Below are positions 1-11,102 of a DNA stretch of 64,000 bases, in pieces. The notes beneath the pieces were generated by a model. That model did no database searches. It was not told the origin of the DNA and saw only the letters and a list, made by a program, of their open reading frames with translations. A program made the position numbers and the translations under genes. The stretch lies in the NCBI GenBank assembly GCA_029721435.1, contig CM056577.1, positions 121,555,719 to 121,619,718 on the forward strand, written 5' to 3'. The stretch is from Gymnothorax reevesii. Lineage: Eukaryota; Chordata; Actinopteri; Anguilliformes; Muraenidae. Positions within the stretch are counted from its first letter, which is position 1. Every line of letters starts with the position of its first letter.

Positions 1-1082
1 ATGATAATGCTGAGGCCAGGAAAAAGTCTAGCAGAGGGAAGAATTGAACAGCAATATCGCTATGCCAATATTTCGCTGAGTCACTCTGAGCCATTTCAGT
101 TAATGGTTAAAGCATTTGGTCCAACGGAGATTTTTGCGGAGGCGTCTCTTCCATACTACTGCCTCTACCTCTCAGATAATAAGTCCAATCTATACGACAG
201 AGATACCAAACTAAAGAGGAGAGTCTACTGAGCAAAATATGTCAAAATTCTGTGTGTAGTGCCAAAAATGTGGGAACATGAGCAAGTTATAAAACTGTTT
301 TTCAGCTTCTTGTCTCATTTAATCAAGGACTTAATGGAGTTTCGGTTTGTGCTCCCGTTGCTTTTCAGCACATCCTGCCAAAACTGACTGTCTGATTGCT
401 TGCCTAGTTGCATTTTCGTGACCAGCACAACTTTTGCTACAGCTTGGATATAAAAATATTTTGGAGTGAAAACTGTGGGAGTTAGAGCAAGTATAAGACT
501 TTTTGTGTTTGCCATTCTAACAGTGACGTCACCAAACTGTAACTTCCCAGAATTTATTGTAATAAAAATTTTTTTTTAAAAATTATAATAAAAATGATAG
601 AAGTTTCATGAATTTAAACAGTGAAGAAATTATGCAAGCTTAACATTTTGCAGTTTGAATGACATAGCTAAAAGTATCACAGAGTAAAAAAAAAATCTAC
701 TGAATCAGTACAAGAATGGCATGATTTAATAACACCCCCAAAAAATGGCATTTAAAATTAAATATCTCAGATGCAACATAATTTAGAACAAACTGAATTT
801 TGTAAAATTTTGAACGGAATCAGTAGCTTAAAGGGTGTAGGCGGAGTTAGACAGCCAAATTTAGGCAAAAGAGGAAAAAGTAATCAGAAGAAGTAAGAGA
901 ATAGTGTGATGCTTAGCTGAAGCAAGCACACGATTAAAAAACGTACGCATCTGAATGGGCCATAATGATGCATCTGTGGCACCAATAAAACAATTTGATT
1001 TCCTCAAAACAATTAACATACAAATCGGGGGGACAAAGGTTGCAGTAAATGTTTGCTAAGCTCCTTAAATCTGGCAAGTTTG
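1..1082. other. AT-rich flank, no gene seen
   Basis: No recognisable exon or repeat on either strand. The 76-codon open frame at 1-231 has no family resemblance I can name. Exon 3 of P450 gene B, expected next on the minus strand after exon 2, is not found here or anywhere below 2869, so it lies outside the window. Confidence 0.4.
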
Positions 1083-1347
1083 TGTGATGGTTTTGCCCTG
1101 CAGTCCCTACCCCCTCCTGCTGTCAGCACCTCCACCTCAACGAGCCACATCTCTTGATGCACTGCCATTCTGTGCGATGGAGCCCTGTTCTTTTTGCCGC
1201 AGCTCCTCTCTGTTTTTAGTCTTCAAGTTAAATATGTTTTTAGATTTTTTACTCAGCCTGTGTGTATGGTCCCTTATTTGGTTTTGGGTACATGGTCCCA
1301 GTGCCCGCCGGCTTCTTGCCTTCTGCCAGCGGGACCAAACCATGACA
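1083..1347 (+). mobile_element. Solo LTR, family 1, copy 1
   Basis: The block begins TGTGATGG and ends CCATGACA, close to the inverted TG...CA ends of an LTR. It is flanked by a perfect 5-bp direct repeat, GTTTG, at 1078-1082 and 1348-1352. Much of it aligns with the block at 7776-8107, including the GCCCGCCGGCTT motif near the 3' end. No internal retroelement domain is attached, so it is read as a solo LTR left by recombination. It is 265 bp against 332 bp in copy 2, so it carries internal deletions. Confidence 0.75.
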
Positions 1348-1509
1348 GTTTGTCCTGTGAACATGTTGTCGTTTTATCAAAGCAACTGAACTGGAGCTAT
1401 GAGTATCATACTTTTGGAAAGCATATTATAACAGTCACAAACTGTAGTTGAAGTGGCAAATGTTCCTCAGCACCTTCAGCACACTTACATGCATGTAGAT
1501 TAAAGCTGC

Positions 1510-2110
1510 CCAGCCCTTAGGTTGTGAACAACATAACAAAACATGAATGGCAAGAACAGGCCTTTCAGCCCAACTTCGCTCGCCAGTTTCTTTATACTAT
1601 TGTGAATATATCCCTTCAGATACTGAGTGACTCAATGGAATCTAGCTTTAAGTCAAGCCTGCTCTTGAAAACCTCCAAGGTCTCTGCCTCAACAATATGG
1701 TCAGGCAAGCTATTCCACATTGAAATTACTCTTTGGGTGAAGAAATATTTCCGAATATTAGTGCTAAATTTACCTTTGGTCAACTTCCATTTGTGACCAC
1801 GAGTTCTACTCACAACACTTGGTCGAAGGAATCCTACATGATTAACTTTGTTAATCCCTTTAACATATTTAAAGACCTCAATCAAATCACCCCTCAGTCT
1901 CCTTTTCCTAAGACTAAAGAGATTAAGAATCTTCAGCCTCTTCTCATAGCTTTCATCTTTTATACCTGCAATTAGCTTAGTGGCTCTTCTCTGAACTTGC
2001 TCTAGAGCCTCTATATCTTTCTTAAAGTATGGTCCCCAGAACTGTACTCAATACTCCAGATGTGGCCTCACGAATGTGTTGTACAATCTTCTTTCCTGCA
2101 GCTCTTCACT
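1510..2110 (-). mobile_element. CR1-like LINE, 3' end (reverse transcriptase C-terminus)
   Basis: Read on the minus strand, the translation runs through the last part of a CR1/Jockey-group reverse transcriptase: a [14 protein letters not shown] stretch followed by [20 protein letters not shown], the usual last conserved block before the stop. The open part is 1616-1885 and the similarity continues upstream to about 2100 with breaks. The sequence after the stop (AACAGGCCTTTCAGCCCAAC on the plus strand) is typical of the 3' UTR of this LINE type in vertebrates. It is 5'-truncated, as most LINE copies are. Confidence 0.7.
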
Positions 2111-2167
2111 CCAACCCTATCTCTACATACCTAATTCTTCTAATTAGCAGCTGAGTGAGATCTCTTA

Positions 2168-2738
2168 AGCAGCGTTTGCTAGCGCTCGACTACGACTGTG
2201 CAACAACGACCATGCGACAACAACAAAAAATATTTTTGTCGCTAGGTGTGTTTATTGAGATACAACGACAAATAACTGGTTTGGGCCTGGGGTCCTCAGG
2301 CACTTACATCATGCCATCAGGCCATTCAACACTAGTACGTTGGTTGGCTGAGGAGATTGTGACTGGAATTGCGGCATTGCTTGAAATGCAATTTTACGGC
2401 GTCCATATGATCAGATCGAGTGCAGTTGTAGATGAAGGTATTTTATTTGAGGCATTCCACATCCTCAGTGCTGAGAACTCACTTTCGGGGCATTTTCTTG
2501 GGGAAATTGCCCAGAAAGCATGTGTTGTCTCACTGAAAGTGACATTAAATTCTGGGAATCCCCTGTTTTAGTCGCGCGACAATGATCTGGAATGCCCCAT
2601 CTAGCAATCAGATTTTTTTTCCGCGTAGTCACGTAGTCGTTGTCGCGCACTAGCAAATCCCCCCATCGGAAAACATATATAGCAATAACAAAATTGTGGT
2701 AGCCGCATAGTCGTAGTCGAGCGCCAGTAAACGCACCT
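2168..2738. mobile_element. DNA transposon remnant with 30-bp TIRs, Harbinger-like relic
   Basis: Inverted repeats at 2172-2201 and 2705-2734 match at about 27 of 30 positions (core GCGCTCGACTACGACT). Between them, the minus strand at roughly 2400-2600 reads a TGDSQ motif followed by a serine-rich stretch, like the start of the nuclease domain in PIF/Harbinger transposases, with stops. I infer a non-autonomous or decayed Harbinger-type element. The class is uncertain because no target duplication is clear. Confidence 0.5.
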
Positions 2739-2868
2739 TTCCAGTTGAATAAGGTGTGGCATTGTTAGGTTCAGAGTGAAAACCTGTAAATCGAAAGAAA
2801 CAGGTTTGCGCATGTCTTATATTGGTGGTCAAACTAGTGCATGTCCTGGTTTGGACTGGATTACCTAC

Positions 2869-3031
2869 CATGCTCTTTTGTCATGTCTCTGAATATGGGT
2901 GCAATTTCTCGGTCCCCAAACTCTTCAGCCTTGTTGATCAGAGCCTGGTTGACAGTCTTATAGCCAGCCAGGACAACCGCCTTCTTCGGGCCCAAGTGTA
3001 CAGTAAACACGGATCCATATTTCTTAGAAAG
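2869..3031 (-). CDS. P450 gene B exon 2
   Basis: 163 bp, preceded on the minus strand by the acceptor TCACCAG and followed by the donor GTAGGT. It starts in phase 0 with LSKKYGSVF and ends one base into a glycine codon after MTKEH. The content ([20 protein letters not shown], then the EEFGDRE segment) is the usual CYP2 second exon. Joined to exon 1 it reads LCELSKKYG, the continuous form known in CYP2K proteins. An open frame that runs upstream of the acceptor is intron. Confidence 0.9.
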
Positions 3032-5295
3032 CTGGTGAGACAGAACATGCATTAACTTAATTCAATTAGCCTTTCAAATGGCCTACTGCAATCTTTTTTT
3101 TTTTTTTTACTTTTTAAATCATAAACACTACAACATGAGAAACTGATCATTTTGATCATTCAAATATCAATATATGGAGGGCTGACTGCAATAAACAGTT
3201 ATGTCCAATACATAACATCTGGACATAACTGTTTATTGCAGGCAGCCCTCGATATGAAATGATATATTTCTGAATATTGGTCTGAAAAAGCTCTGAGCTT
3301 GTCTGGTGTGCTGACTGCTGCCTTTGATTGCATTAAGCACTGTGTTCAACTAATAGATAGGGGCCACAGTGGCACAGTGAGCAGCATTGTTGCCTTATAG
3401 CAAGAAGATTGCAGACTCACATTCAGCCAGGGGCCTTCCTGTGTGGTGTTTGAATGTTTTCCTCATGTTTGTGAGGTTTTTAGGTGCTCCCATTTGCTCA
3501 CACAGCCCAAAGACATGTTGTATGCCAGGCTAACTGGAAACTCAGAATTGCCCTCAGGTATGCGAGTATGACTAACTGCTCTGTGTGCCTCTTGCTCAGG
3601 GAAGAGTATCACAACATACGCTTAAGGAAATGCTGAAGTGTCCTTTAATATTTGATTAAAGCATTCAGTGCCAAATATTTTTTTCGGCATTGGCACGGGG
3701 TGGGTTCTCTCATCGTTGCACACATTGCATTAAGAAGACAGCAACACGTTTTACAGACCATGGCTTATTTTTATTCAATAGAAAACTGCTGCAACCTGGT
3801 GTTTGAAATTGGAACTATCAAAACCCGAGTTAACTTGGACGTGGCACTGAGACAATAATCTTCTGCCCTGAGTATGCTCGGGCGTGGCTCTGAGCGGGTT
3901 AAAAAAAAAAATCATTCGAGCCGATAGTCTCTTAAGTCTATGTTTAAATGATTTAAGTGCTCAGTCTAAAGTGCAGAGCACAGTTTCATTCAGGGCATGT
4001 CCAAATTCACTTTAGCTAGTTTAACAGCAAACAATCTGAATGTAAAGTAAAGCACATGGTTTAGAGGGGTCATCCTGGGCTAGAAGCAGCTGCAGAATTT
4101 CCCGCATTGAAGCAGGACTGCTTCACAACAGGGCCAAAGAGTTCAGCAAGAACACTGTCCCAATCCTGGAGAGCAATGAAGTCTTGATAGGTGTTCCTAA
4201 TAAACTTGCTAAGAAGAGCATTCTAGAACAGATGGTTAACAGTAACTGATCCCTATCTCGGTGAGGGATATTGAGGCTTAGTTGCTCGCTCCTATTAATA
4301 AGGGGAGTAATTACGTATTTCTATTTAATTATACCACTGATAAACACATTAAATAAGAGCTTTACTCAAAAATAGACGATGAAGAGACTGATAGGCAAAG
4401 TGTGACAAAGCAAAAATCCAGCAACAGAGGATCTTACTACTCCTACACCTGACTTACTAAGAGGATCTTACAGGAGTAGATGTGTCAAATGAAAGTATTC
4501 ATGTTGAGTAAAGTTTGGGTTTGTTGTGAGCTTTAGAAAGCAACAAACCCAAAATTTACTCAAAAGGTATTGTAACCTTCATATGAGACAAGCAAGAGTA
4601 TAAGATTCTGTTTATCACATAACTGAATCATGTAAATTGGCGGGGAAGGAGCTGGATATTGTGCGGGAGGTTGAGCGATACCGGCTAGATATAGTCGGAT
4701 TCACCTCTACACACAGCTCTGGTGCTGGAACCCTCTTTGATAGGGGTTGGACTTTCTCCTTCTCTGGAGTTGCCCAAGGTGAGAGGCAGCGGGCAGGCGT
4801 GGAGATACTTACAGTACTTCCTCTCGGTAGGGCTGGGTATTGTCAGGAATTTATCAATAGCAGAAACGATGCCAATACTGCTTATCAATACCAATACTAA
4901 TCAAAACTCTTATCAATACAACTCTGCATTATTATTTGGCGCAAAAAAAAAGTATGACAAAAAAAATATATTAAAGGATTAAGCTTTTTTATTACTGCTC
5001 CTCTTGCCTCTAAATTAGGCAATCAATGTCGTTCGGGCTCTCTCCTGTATGAATTATCATGTGGCGATAGCTAATCAAATTTCATTCCATGGGACATATG
5101 ACAAAGACATAACTTAAAATTTTTTCTTCATTAATGAAAGTAAAGATATGTCAAGTGTAAACCTGGCTAATATGATAAACAGAACAATTTACAGGAACAA
5201 TTTTCAACGAGAACTGCATTTCATCAGGATGAACCTCGAGAGTGTGCTTGCTAAAATGTTGATGCCAAAGTTAAAAGCAATGTCTCTCTCTCACA

Positions 5296-5336
<41 letters not shown>

Positions 5337-7346
5337 ATAATCTGACATTGTTTAAACGACAAATGGGGCAGTTGGTCTGCGCTCCTGTCGCTTGGGGCCT
5401 GCACAAATTTTTTCAGGCCTGCACAAATTTTCCTACGTTTTGATGTAGAATTTTTATGCGTACGTTGGAAACTGTAGCCTGGGGAGCGATTTCAAAATTT
5501 TTTTCCGAGCATTTTTTTTTGCCTCTCTCCACTCTAATCCAATAGAACGCGCAAACATTCTGGTCATTGACTTGTATGGGAAAAAAGAAGGGGCCGCATA
5601 TTTTGGCGTTTGACCCGCGTCTCTATCGCAAACACTCGAGCAGTTGAGGACACAAATTGTAAAAGTTTTTCCAGAATTCCAGTTCATGGCACATAACTGT
5701 GCTTGGTACACCTTACCCAGCATATTTCATATTGATTAGTCACTGCCATGTCTTTGAAATAGCAGCTGCTACCTGATTTGCAAATAGCAGCCAAACATTT
5801 ATCGATTTATTTTTCCATTGGAAAGACTATTTGATCCTCATACAGGGTTGAAATAAGCTCCCTTTGGTTCGTTGGACCAAGTGAGCTAAAAAGAAGCCTG
5901 GAGAGTGTTTACAAACAACAGGAAACGCTTATCCCTGGGCGCTGGAAAGCAAGCTATGCCTGATTGTCGAACCTTGGATTCAGGAGATGCAATGCAGGTT
6001 CTGATCTGGCTGTAGAACAGCGGACAAATGTTTAACCTTGCTCAGATATCGGAGGGGTTGTGAAAGTTTGCCCATCCAGTCTACATATGTTTTGTAGACA
6101 TGGAGAAGGCTTATGGAAGGAATGCATCAAAAAATCCCCAGTTCTCTCTGTTTGGCACCTCAAAAGACAGATCACTTCAAAACCAAACGAACATCACCTC
6201 TGTACCTTTAGTGAATTAGACGGAGGTCACAGCATCACAGCGCTGCAATGAGCTTTGAGACAAAAACTACACAGTCATTACAATGTAAAAATTGTTGCCA
6301 AAAATGTCCTACTTTTCTAATAATTTGTTTCCAGTAACCTTCTTAGGTTAAGGGTCCATTACTGGGTAGATGAACTCTGCATCATTTTATTAACATTTGG
6401 AAATAACTTTGATAGCCCTAGCTAACGTAGTGTGGCTTCATTGGATAAATATGATGAGATAAAATTAGTGCAACGATGCCTAAATAAGTTCTCCTTCCCT
6501 TGACATGTTGTATATTAGTTAGCTGGTCTATAGCCAACTCTGTAAATCACTATCTAATATGTTATGAAATATACATTACTCATAAGGCTTTTAATGAATT
6601 TTCTCATCCAGAACTGCTGGTGTAACCTGGATCTAATTGTTGGAAAAACAGCTATAGAATTTTGGTTCCATGGGGAAAGCATGACGCTGTCTGGGACCAG
6701 ACATGCTATGGGTAAGTCTCAGAAAAGTGTATATGCCAGTGATCATCTTTAACGGCTTTACTTCAGAACCTTGCATACAGTAACGTTAGTGATGATTGTG
6801 GTACCTAATTCGACGGTAAATAGTGGTTCAACAGATATTTGTTTCAATGAAAAACTTTGAGATTGCAACTTATTTTTTTTTATCCATCTAGATACCTGTA
6901 CAATTCATTCAATTTGAAGATTTTAGTTTAGTTTTCTGAATAAATATGAGAAATCTTAAAGAAATTTGTGTCTGTTTAAATAATTGGCGGTCACAAAATT
7001 TCACATGGAGAACAGGAGGAATATCTTTATCTTGATGAAAACTTTACACACACAGTGCACAATTGCATGACTACATGACTATTTTCATGACTACACTTGT
7101 TGTATTTATTGTTATCTGAGCTATTTTTGTCATTACCTCTACTGTTCTCCTTACCTCACAGAGAGACACGTGAAGATGGCTGAGGTCCAGCTGGAGCAGG
7201 TTTCCGAGGAGAGGCAGGGGTCTGGGTCCCGGTGGCTCTTTTCCTGTCCCACGGGTGGAGAAAAGCAGGTAGAACAGAAGTAGGACCAGCACTGCACCCA
7301 GAAGAGTGACGGGTGGGGGCATCTTGAGTAAAAGCCCCTCTAACAT
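2869..7346 (-). CDS. P450 gene B, CYP2 family (CYP2K-like), exons 1-2, partial
   Basis: Two exons of a microsomal cytochrome P450. Exon 1 (7155-7346) encodes the membrane anchor and the proline-rich hinge; exon 2 (2869-3031) encodes the helix A/beta-1 region. They join in frame to give 118 residues plus one base. Exon 2 is 163 bp, the standard CYP2 length, with the expected phase 0 then phase 1 introns. The hinge [18 protein letters not shown] is typical of fish CYP2K proteins. The chosen start gives a normal N-terminus; a second Met lies 8 codons later. The product would sit on the ER membrane and oxidise small lipophilic substrates with P450 reductase. Exons 3-9 are outside the left edge. 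No stop or frameshift is seen. Confidence 0.85.
3178..3249. repeat. 72-nt near-perfect hairpin in intron 1 of gene B
   Basis: Arms at 3178-3207 and 3220-3249 are reverse complements at 29 of 30 positions, separated by a 12-nt loop. Weaker pairing continues outward (ATATC on the left, GATAT on the right). It lies about 150 nt upstream of exon 2 on the gene strand. It could be a foldback MITE remnant or an intronic small-RNA precursor; nothing decides between these. Confidence 0.75.
3361..3605 (+). repeat. Common teleost SINE-like repeat, diverged copy
   Basis: The order of motifs (GGGCCACAGTGGCACAGTGA, CAGCAAGAAG, CCTTCCTGTGTGG, CCAAAGACATG, AACTGGAAACTCAGAATTGC) follows a repeat that I know as very abundant in teleosts, beginning GGCGGCACGGTGG. 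The copy is old: the usual GGTTCGAATCC block is degraded. Confidence 0.65.
3606..4636. other. Non-coding intron 1 sequence with a short repeated block
   Basis: No gene. About 70 bp at 4135-4205 (centred on TCCCAATCCTGGAGA and GGTGTTCCTAATAAACT) recurs in inverted orientation at about 11265-11335, so both are copies of one interspersed repeat. Confidence 0.5.
4637..4830 (+). mobile_element. LINE endonuclease fragment
   Basis: The plus strand reads [20 protein letters not shown], then [20 protein letters not shown], which resembles the N-terminal endonuclease of a fish non-LTR retrotransposon. Only about 60 residues remain. The clade is not assigned. After it, the sequence from 4830 (AGGGCTGGGTATTG) looks like the edge of a different fish repeat. 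Confidence 0.5.
5292..5333. repeat. (CA)n microsatellite
   Basis: About 20 CA units, almost uninterrupted. It creates a threonine/histidine-rich open frame at 5148-5345 that is not a gene. Confidence 0.95.
5340..7154. other. Intron 1 of gene B, proximal part, nothing recognised
   Basis: Read on both strands. Short open frames (for example 5454-5723 minus, 6060-6251 plus) show no conserved motif. This is intron sequence between exon 1 and the elements described further left. Confidence 0.4.
7155..7346 (-). CDS. P450 gene B exon 1 (start codon, membrane anchor)
   Basis: 192 bp, exactly 64 codons, from ATG at 7346-7344 to a GAG followed by the donor GTAAGG. Residues about 13-29 ([17 protein letters not shown]) form the N-terminal transmembrane anchor. 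Residues 37-51 ([15 protein letters not shown]) are the proline-rich hinge required for P450 folding. The first Met was chosen because it gives the N-terminal length usual in fish CYP2K. The open frame that extends further upstream is 5' UTR. Confidence 0.9.
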
Positions 7347-7775
7347 GGTTCCCTTGGAAATAAGCGAATCTGAGTGAGAAGGAGGAAGAGGGAGACTGAG
7401 AGAGGCGTCTTGGGAGAGGCTAAGCGGTAGAGAGATCGAAGCTAAGAGACAGAATAGGTGCTGCAGTTGTATTTCCCTTATTTGTCTAAGACATAGGGAG
7501 AGAGGAAGAGAGTGCGGAGTTTTTTGTAGCACCAGCGACAGCAGAGCTCAGGTTTTGCGAGTTGAGAAACACAAGGAAGGAGAGAAATAAAGTTGGCAAC
7601 AGAACCACTGCAAAGCAAAAATGTGGTTGCCAGTCTTGACAAGAAGGATCCCTGTTCTACTGCAGGGACATTCAGAGTCATGGAGGGATAATGTTTCTCA
7701 CAATTGTGGGCGGGACCAAAGCTATCAAATCACAAATTGTATGCATAGTCATGAAGCTCCATTGAAGTTGAACAC
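7347..7775 (-). promoter_or_regulatory. Presumed 5' UTR and promoter region of gene B
   Basis: This is the sequence between the gene B start codon and the solo LTR at 7776-8107. It is purine-rich near the ATG. No convincing TATA box at a fixed distance is visible; an AT-rich CTTTATTT on the minus strand near 7585-7592 is only a weak candidate. Assignment is by position. Confidence 0.35.
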
Positions 7776-8107
7776 TGTCATGGCATTTGCCTGCAGGCCC
7801 TTGCCCCTGCTGCATTCTTCGCCTCCACCTTAACAAGCCACACCTATTGCTCATTAAGGTGGAGGTGAAGCGTTGGTATTTAAGGGTTGGCTGAACCTGA
7901 GTTTGGTGCAGCAGTATTCTTTGTTCTGAGAGCCCTGTTAGTTTCTGCATGCTGCTCCCCTCGTTTGTTTTAATTTTTGTAATCTAAATTAATAAAGTTT
8001 ATATTTTTATCTCAGCCAGTGCGTTTGGGTCCCTTAATTCATTTTGGGAACGTGGTCTCTGAGCCCGCCGGCTTAATGTCTTTTGCCTGCGGGCCACATC
8101 CATGACA
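7776..8107 (+). mobile_element. Solo LTR, family 1, copy 2
   Basis: 332 bp, starting TGTCATGG and ending CCATGACA, perfect 8-bp inverted ends. Perfect 5-bp direct repeats AACAC flank it at 7771-7775 and 8108-8112. An AATAAA sits at about 7990 on the plus strand, as expected for an LTR polyadenylation signal, so the LTR is oriented opposite to gene B. Homologous to 1083-1347. It lies 430 bp upstream of the gene B start codon. Confidence 0.85.
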
Positions 8108-8112
8108 AACAC

Positions 8113-9600
8113 ACCCGGATTCCACAAATCTTACATTGACTCATGTGGTTTTTAAGCTTCATGGTTCTTCATCAGACTTACAAACACACAAAGCAGTTCT
8201 TTTCTATTTGACCATCTAATATGAAACCACAAGGTTTCAAGTGCTGCTTTCACATTTTAGTTAATTAGAGCTAATAGAAAGCCTGCACAGGGAAAAGATT
8301 ATTTTGTATCGATGAGTTAGGGTCATTGTCTGACATCTAACTGTGGTTGTGTATGTGTGTATACACTGTTTTAATGCAGCTGTCCCCTCAATGCATATTC
8401 AATGTTTTTTTTTTGTTTGTTTGTTTGTTCATTTTCCTGATTGCTGTGCATAAAGCTGGAGATGTATTGTTACTTCAACTAGTAACACCAATACTGGTCC
8501 TAAATTGTCCCTAAGTCAACTTTTTTTTCGAGTCTTTTACAGTCATCAGATTTGAAATAAATGTTAAGTCAACTCAGAATATAAAACATGAAATGATCTG
8601 TAGTCAATGTTTTATAGTTAGAGTATGACTGCACATTTCAAATGAATCCTTTTTGGTTTTACAGTACTTGCATTTTCCAGAATAAGCTACCTTTTTTCAA
8701 TTTGGGTGATACATTAACTCATCATACATCACATTCACCTTGAATACCCCAAAATCCAAAGCTGTCATCAGATGTGCAGAGCAGTTAGTCTCCCTGCAAA
8801 GCACAACTACAACATTACAAACATATGGTGGCTCATCAATGCACTGAGAGTGCAATTATTATCCACTCCATGTGATTCATAATGATGAAACTCGCGGCTG
8901 CGCTGAGCATGAACACTTTTTGCTCTCTGGAATAAACCTTTTTTACTCACCTAGCTGCTAATTTCAATGAATCCAAACCCTGGTAAATTATTTTCCTTGT
9001 GAGTTGCTGTGAGTAAAAGCTGGACAAACATATGTGTTGTGATCCTGGTTCTGCCTTGCCATGTGTTCTGACTGCCATATGTGTATTTTGACTCCTTGCC
9101 ATGTCTGACCATTCTTTTAGAAATATGTATTGTGTTCTGGTTGCTTATTTGTTCATGCTTTGCCTTAGTTTTTATTTTCCACGTTTTACTTATTGCCATA
9201 GTTTTATTCCAGTCCATGTTTTGATTTTTTTCCATGCACTGCACTTTGTCTCCCCCTGTCTTGTCTCTGGTCTTGTCTTTGCTCACAGCCCCAGTACTGC
9301 GTGCCACTCCTTCGGGTGATTTAATGGTTTCTGGTTTCAATCTTCCTTCCCGATCTTGTTTACTTCCTTCCCCTTGCTTTTTCTATATTACAAACACATA
9401 CTAACAGTTTGTTGTTTTTGTTAATTTACTAACCATCACTAACATTGTATATAAGACTAACTTACTAACGAGCACTCGGGATTGTATAGCTGCACTTACT
9501 AATTGATTAACAAGCTCTCAGCACTCGCCCTATTCTAGTCTCCGCCTCTTGTCTCTCCCTAATCTTCGCGGCTGCATTTCAGTGGAGTCTCCACACCTTC
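8113..9600. other. Intergenic sequence, no gene
   Basis: T-rich runs and short repeats only. A block of about 35 bp at 8716-8750 (ACATCACATTCACCTTGAAT) recurs in the same orientation at 11728-11763, so it belongs to a dispersed repeat. From about 9040 the sequence becomes C/T-rich and resembles retroelement LTR sequence. Confidence 0.4.
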
Positions 9601-9639
9601 TTATGCTTTCCTTTCTCTTAGTATCTGTGCACGGTAGAA

Positions 9640-10226
9640 CTCCCTGACCGGAGCTGTGTCATTGTCTATAGGTTTGTCCCGTGATCCCTGTCCATGTTTT
9701 GGCTTCTGCCAATTTCATGTGATTAGGTTCTTCCTAATGTGTTGCTCCCTTGTAATCAGTCTCACTGCTTCCACCTGTGTTCTGTTATCATGTGACCTCC
9801 CTGAAACGTATATTAGATGTCTCTTCACAGCACTGCTTTGTCAGATCATTCTCTCTTGCTTACTTGTGCCACGTTAATTCACCTTGTACCCATCGTGATT
9901 ATCTTTCTGCCTGGACCGTCCTTGACTATCAATTTTTTTGCATTCTCCCTGTACTTTGCCGCCTTCTTGTGTTTTGAACCTTTTTTGTCGACCGTGATTT
10001 TTGTGATTGGTGCCCTGGTTACGATTCTGGATTTCGCCCATTGGATTCTGATTTTGGATTGTGGACTCTGTACTGTTGCCTGCTCTGTTGGGGGGTTTCC
10101 CTCGTCAGAAATAAAGCCTCCTTTTTGCATTTTACTGGTTCTCGCGTGTGGTCCATCTCGTAAATCCTCACATTATGCATGTAGCATGCCAAAGCAAATG
10201 TGCAAACAAAGCTCCGAGCCCTGACA
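9640..10226 (+). mobile_element. LTR-like block with polyadenylation signal
   Basis: A pyrimidine-rich block with the signal GAAATAAAGCC at about 10108, followed by about 110 bp ending in CCTGACA. The composition and the order (C/T-rich U3-like, then AATAAA, then a short R-U5-like tail) resemble fish retroelement LTRs. I could not find a matching direct repeat at the two ends, so the limits are approximate and the call is tentative. Confidence 0.35.
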
Positions 10227-10618
10227 GACGCTTTTTGGACTGCCTTCTCATCTTTGATATGCCCAAAATCCTACTGATTTGTGTCTGGCGAACTTTGCTC
10301 TCAAAGTGATGCATAACAAGCGTAGGCATCCGATTGTAAAGTGGTGAGCCTTTACCCATCCTTGCTCTCGAGGATATAAGCCTTTTTTGAGGATCCCTTT
10401 TGATAAAAAAACTGTCAACTCTCACATGAATTCCCATTGTTCCACCCATTCAGAAACCTGTGTGTGTTTTATAAGTATTGTCTCCTTTAATTGGTCAAGT
10501 GTCCTGAGTGCTTCCACCTCCAGGAGTAATGCATTTTGTTTCTCTCTCCCATGTGTTCCTGTCGTGTATATAACTTCACTTTGATTCTCGAAGAGTTGCT
10601 GGTTTGTCCTTGTTATAA

Positions 10619-11102
10619 GCCCTACAGCAAGTAATCAGTGTTCCTCCTAGTTTAAGACTTGGGTCACACTTTAGACGAAGTGTTGCTCACAAAGGCTTCA
10701 TACAGCATGCCTTCATAAATGAGACATAATGTCTTCATAAATCATACGTAAGCAAATGTCAGGCTTTGTAAAGAGTGAAATAACACATCCTTATACAACA
10801 TGTGATGCCAGATGTGACAATGACAATGTCCACTCAGCTGACAATGTCACCCTTTATCGCATTCAGCCACCAGCTTAGTGACATTGTCAGTTATATCACA
10901 TCTGGCATCTCATGCTGAACAAGGATGGGTCATATTACCCTTTAAAAAGCATTACATTTTCTTATGTATGACTTATGAAGACATTATGTCTCATTTTTGA
11001 AGGCATTATACATGCTAAAATAAATCCTTTATGAGCAACACTTCATCGAAAGTGTGACCAAACTCTTCAACTAGGAAGAACACTGACTACTTGCTGTAGG
11101 GC
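10619..11102. mobile_element. Foldback MITE, 484 bp
   Basis: Terminal inverted repeats GCCCTACAGCAAGTAATCAG and its complement at the right end match at 24 of 25 positions. Pairing continues inward over most of the element, with a second strong inverted pair near the centre (GATGCCAGATGTGA and TCACATCTGGCATC). The whole unit could fold into one long hairpin. No coding content. A target duplication is not clear, so the superfamily is not assigned. Confidence 0.8.

Noticed and set aside
7347..7532. Longer P450 N-terminus from the upstream Met
   Set aside because: The open frame continues upstream, but the extra residues are leucine/serine-rich low-complexity and put the membrane anchor far from the N-terminus, unlike any CYP2 protein. 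Read as 5' UTR.
9640..10226. Complete solo LTR with target duplication
   Set aside because: The ends considered (TGTCATTG at 9657 and CCTGACA at 10226) have no matching direct repeat, so only a tentative LTR-like call is kept.
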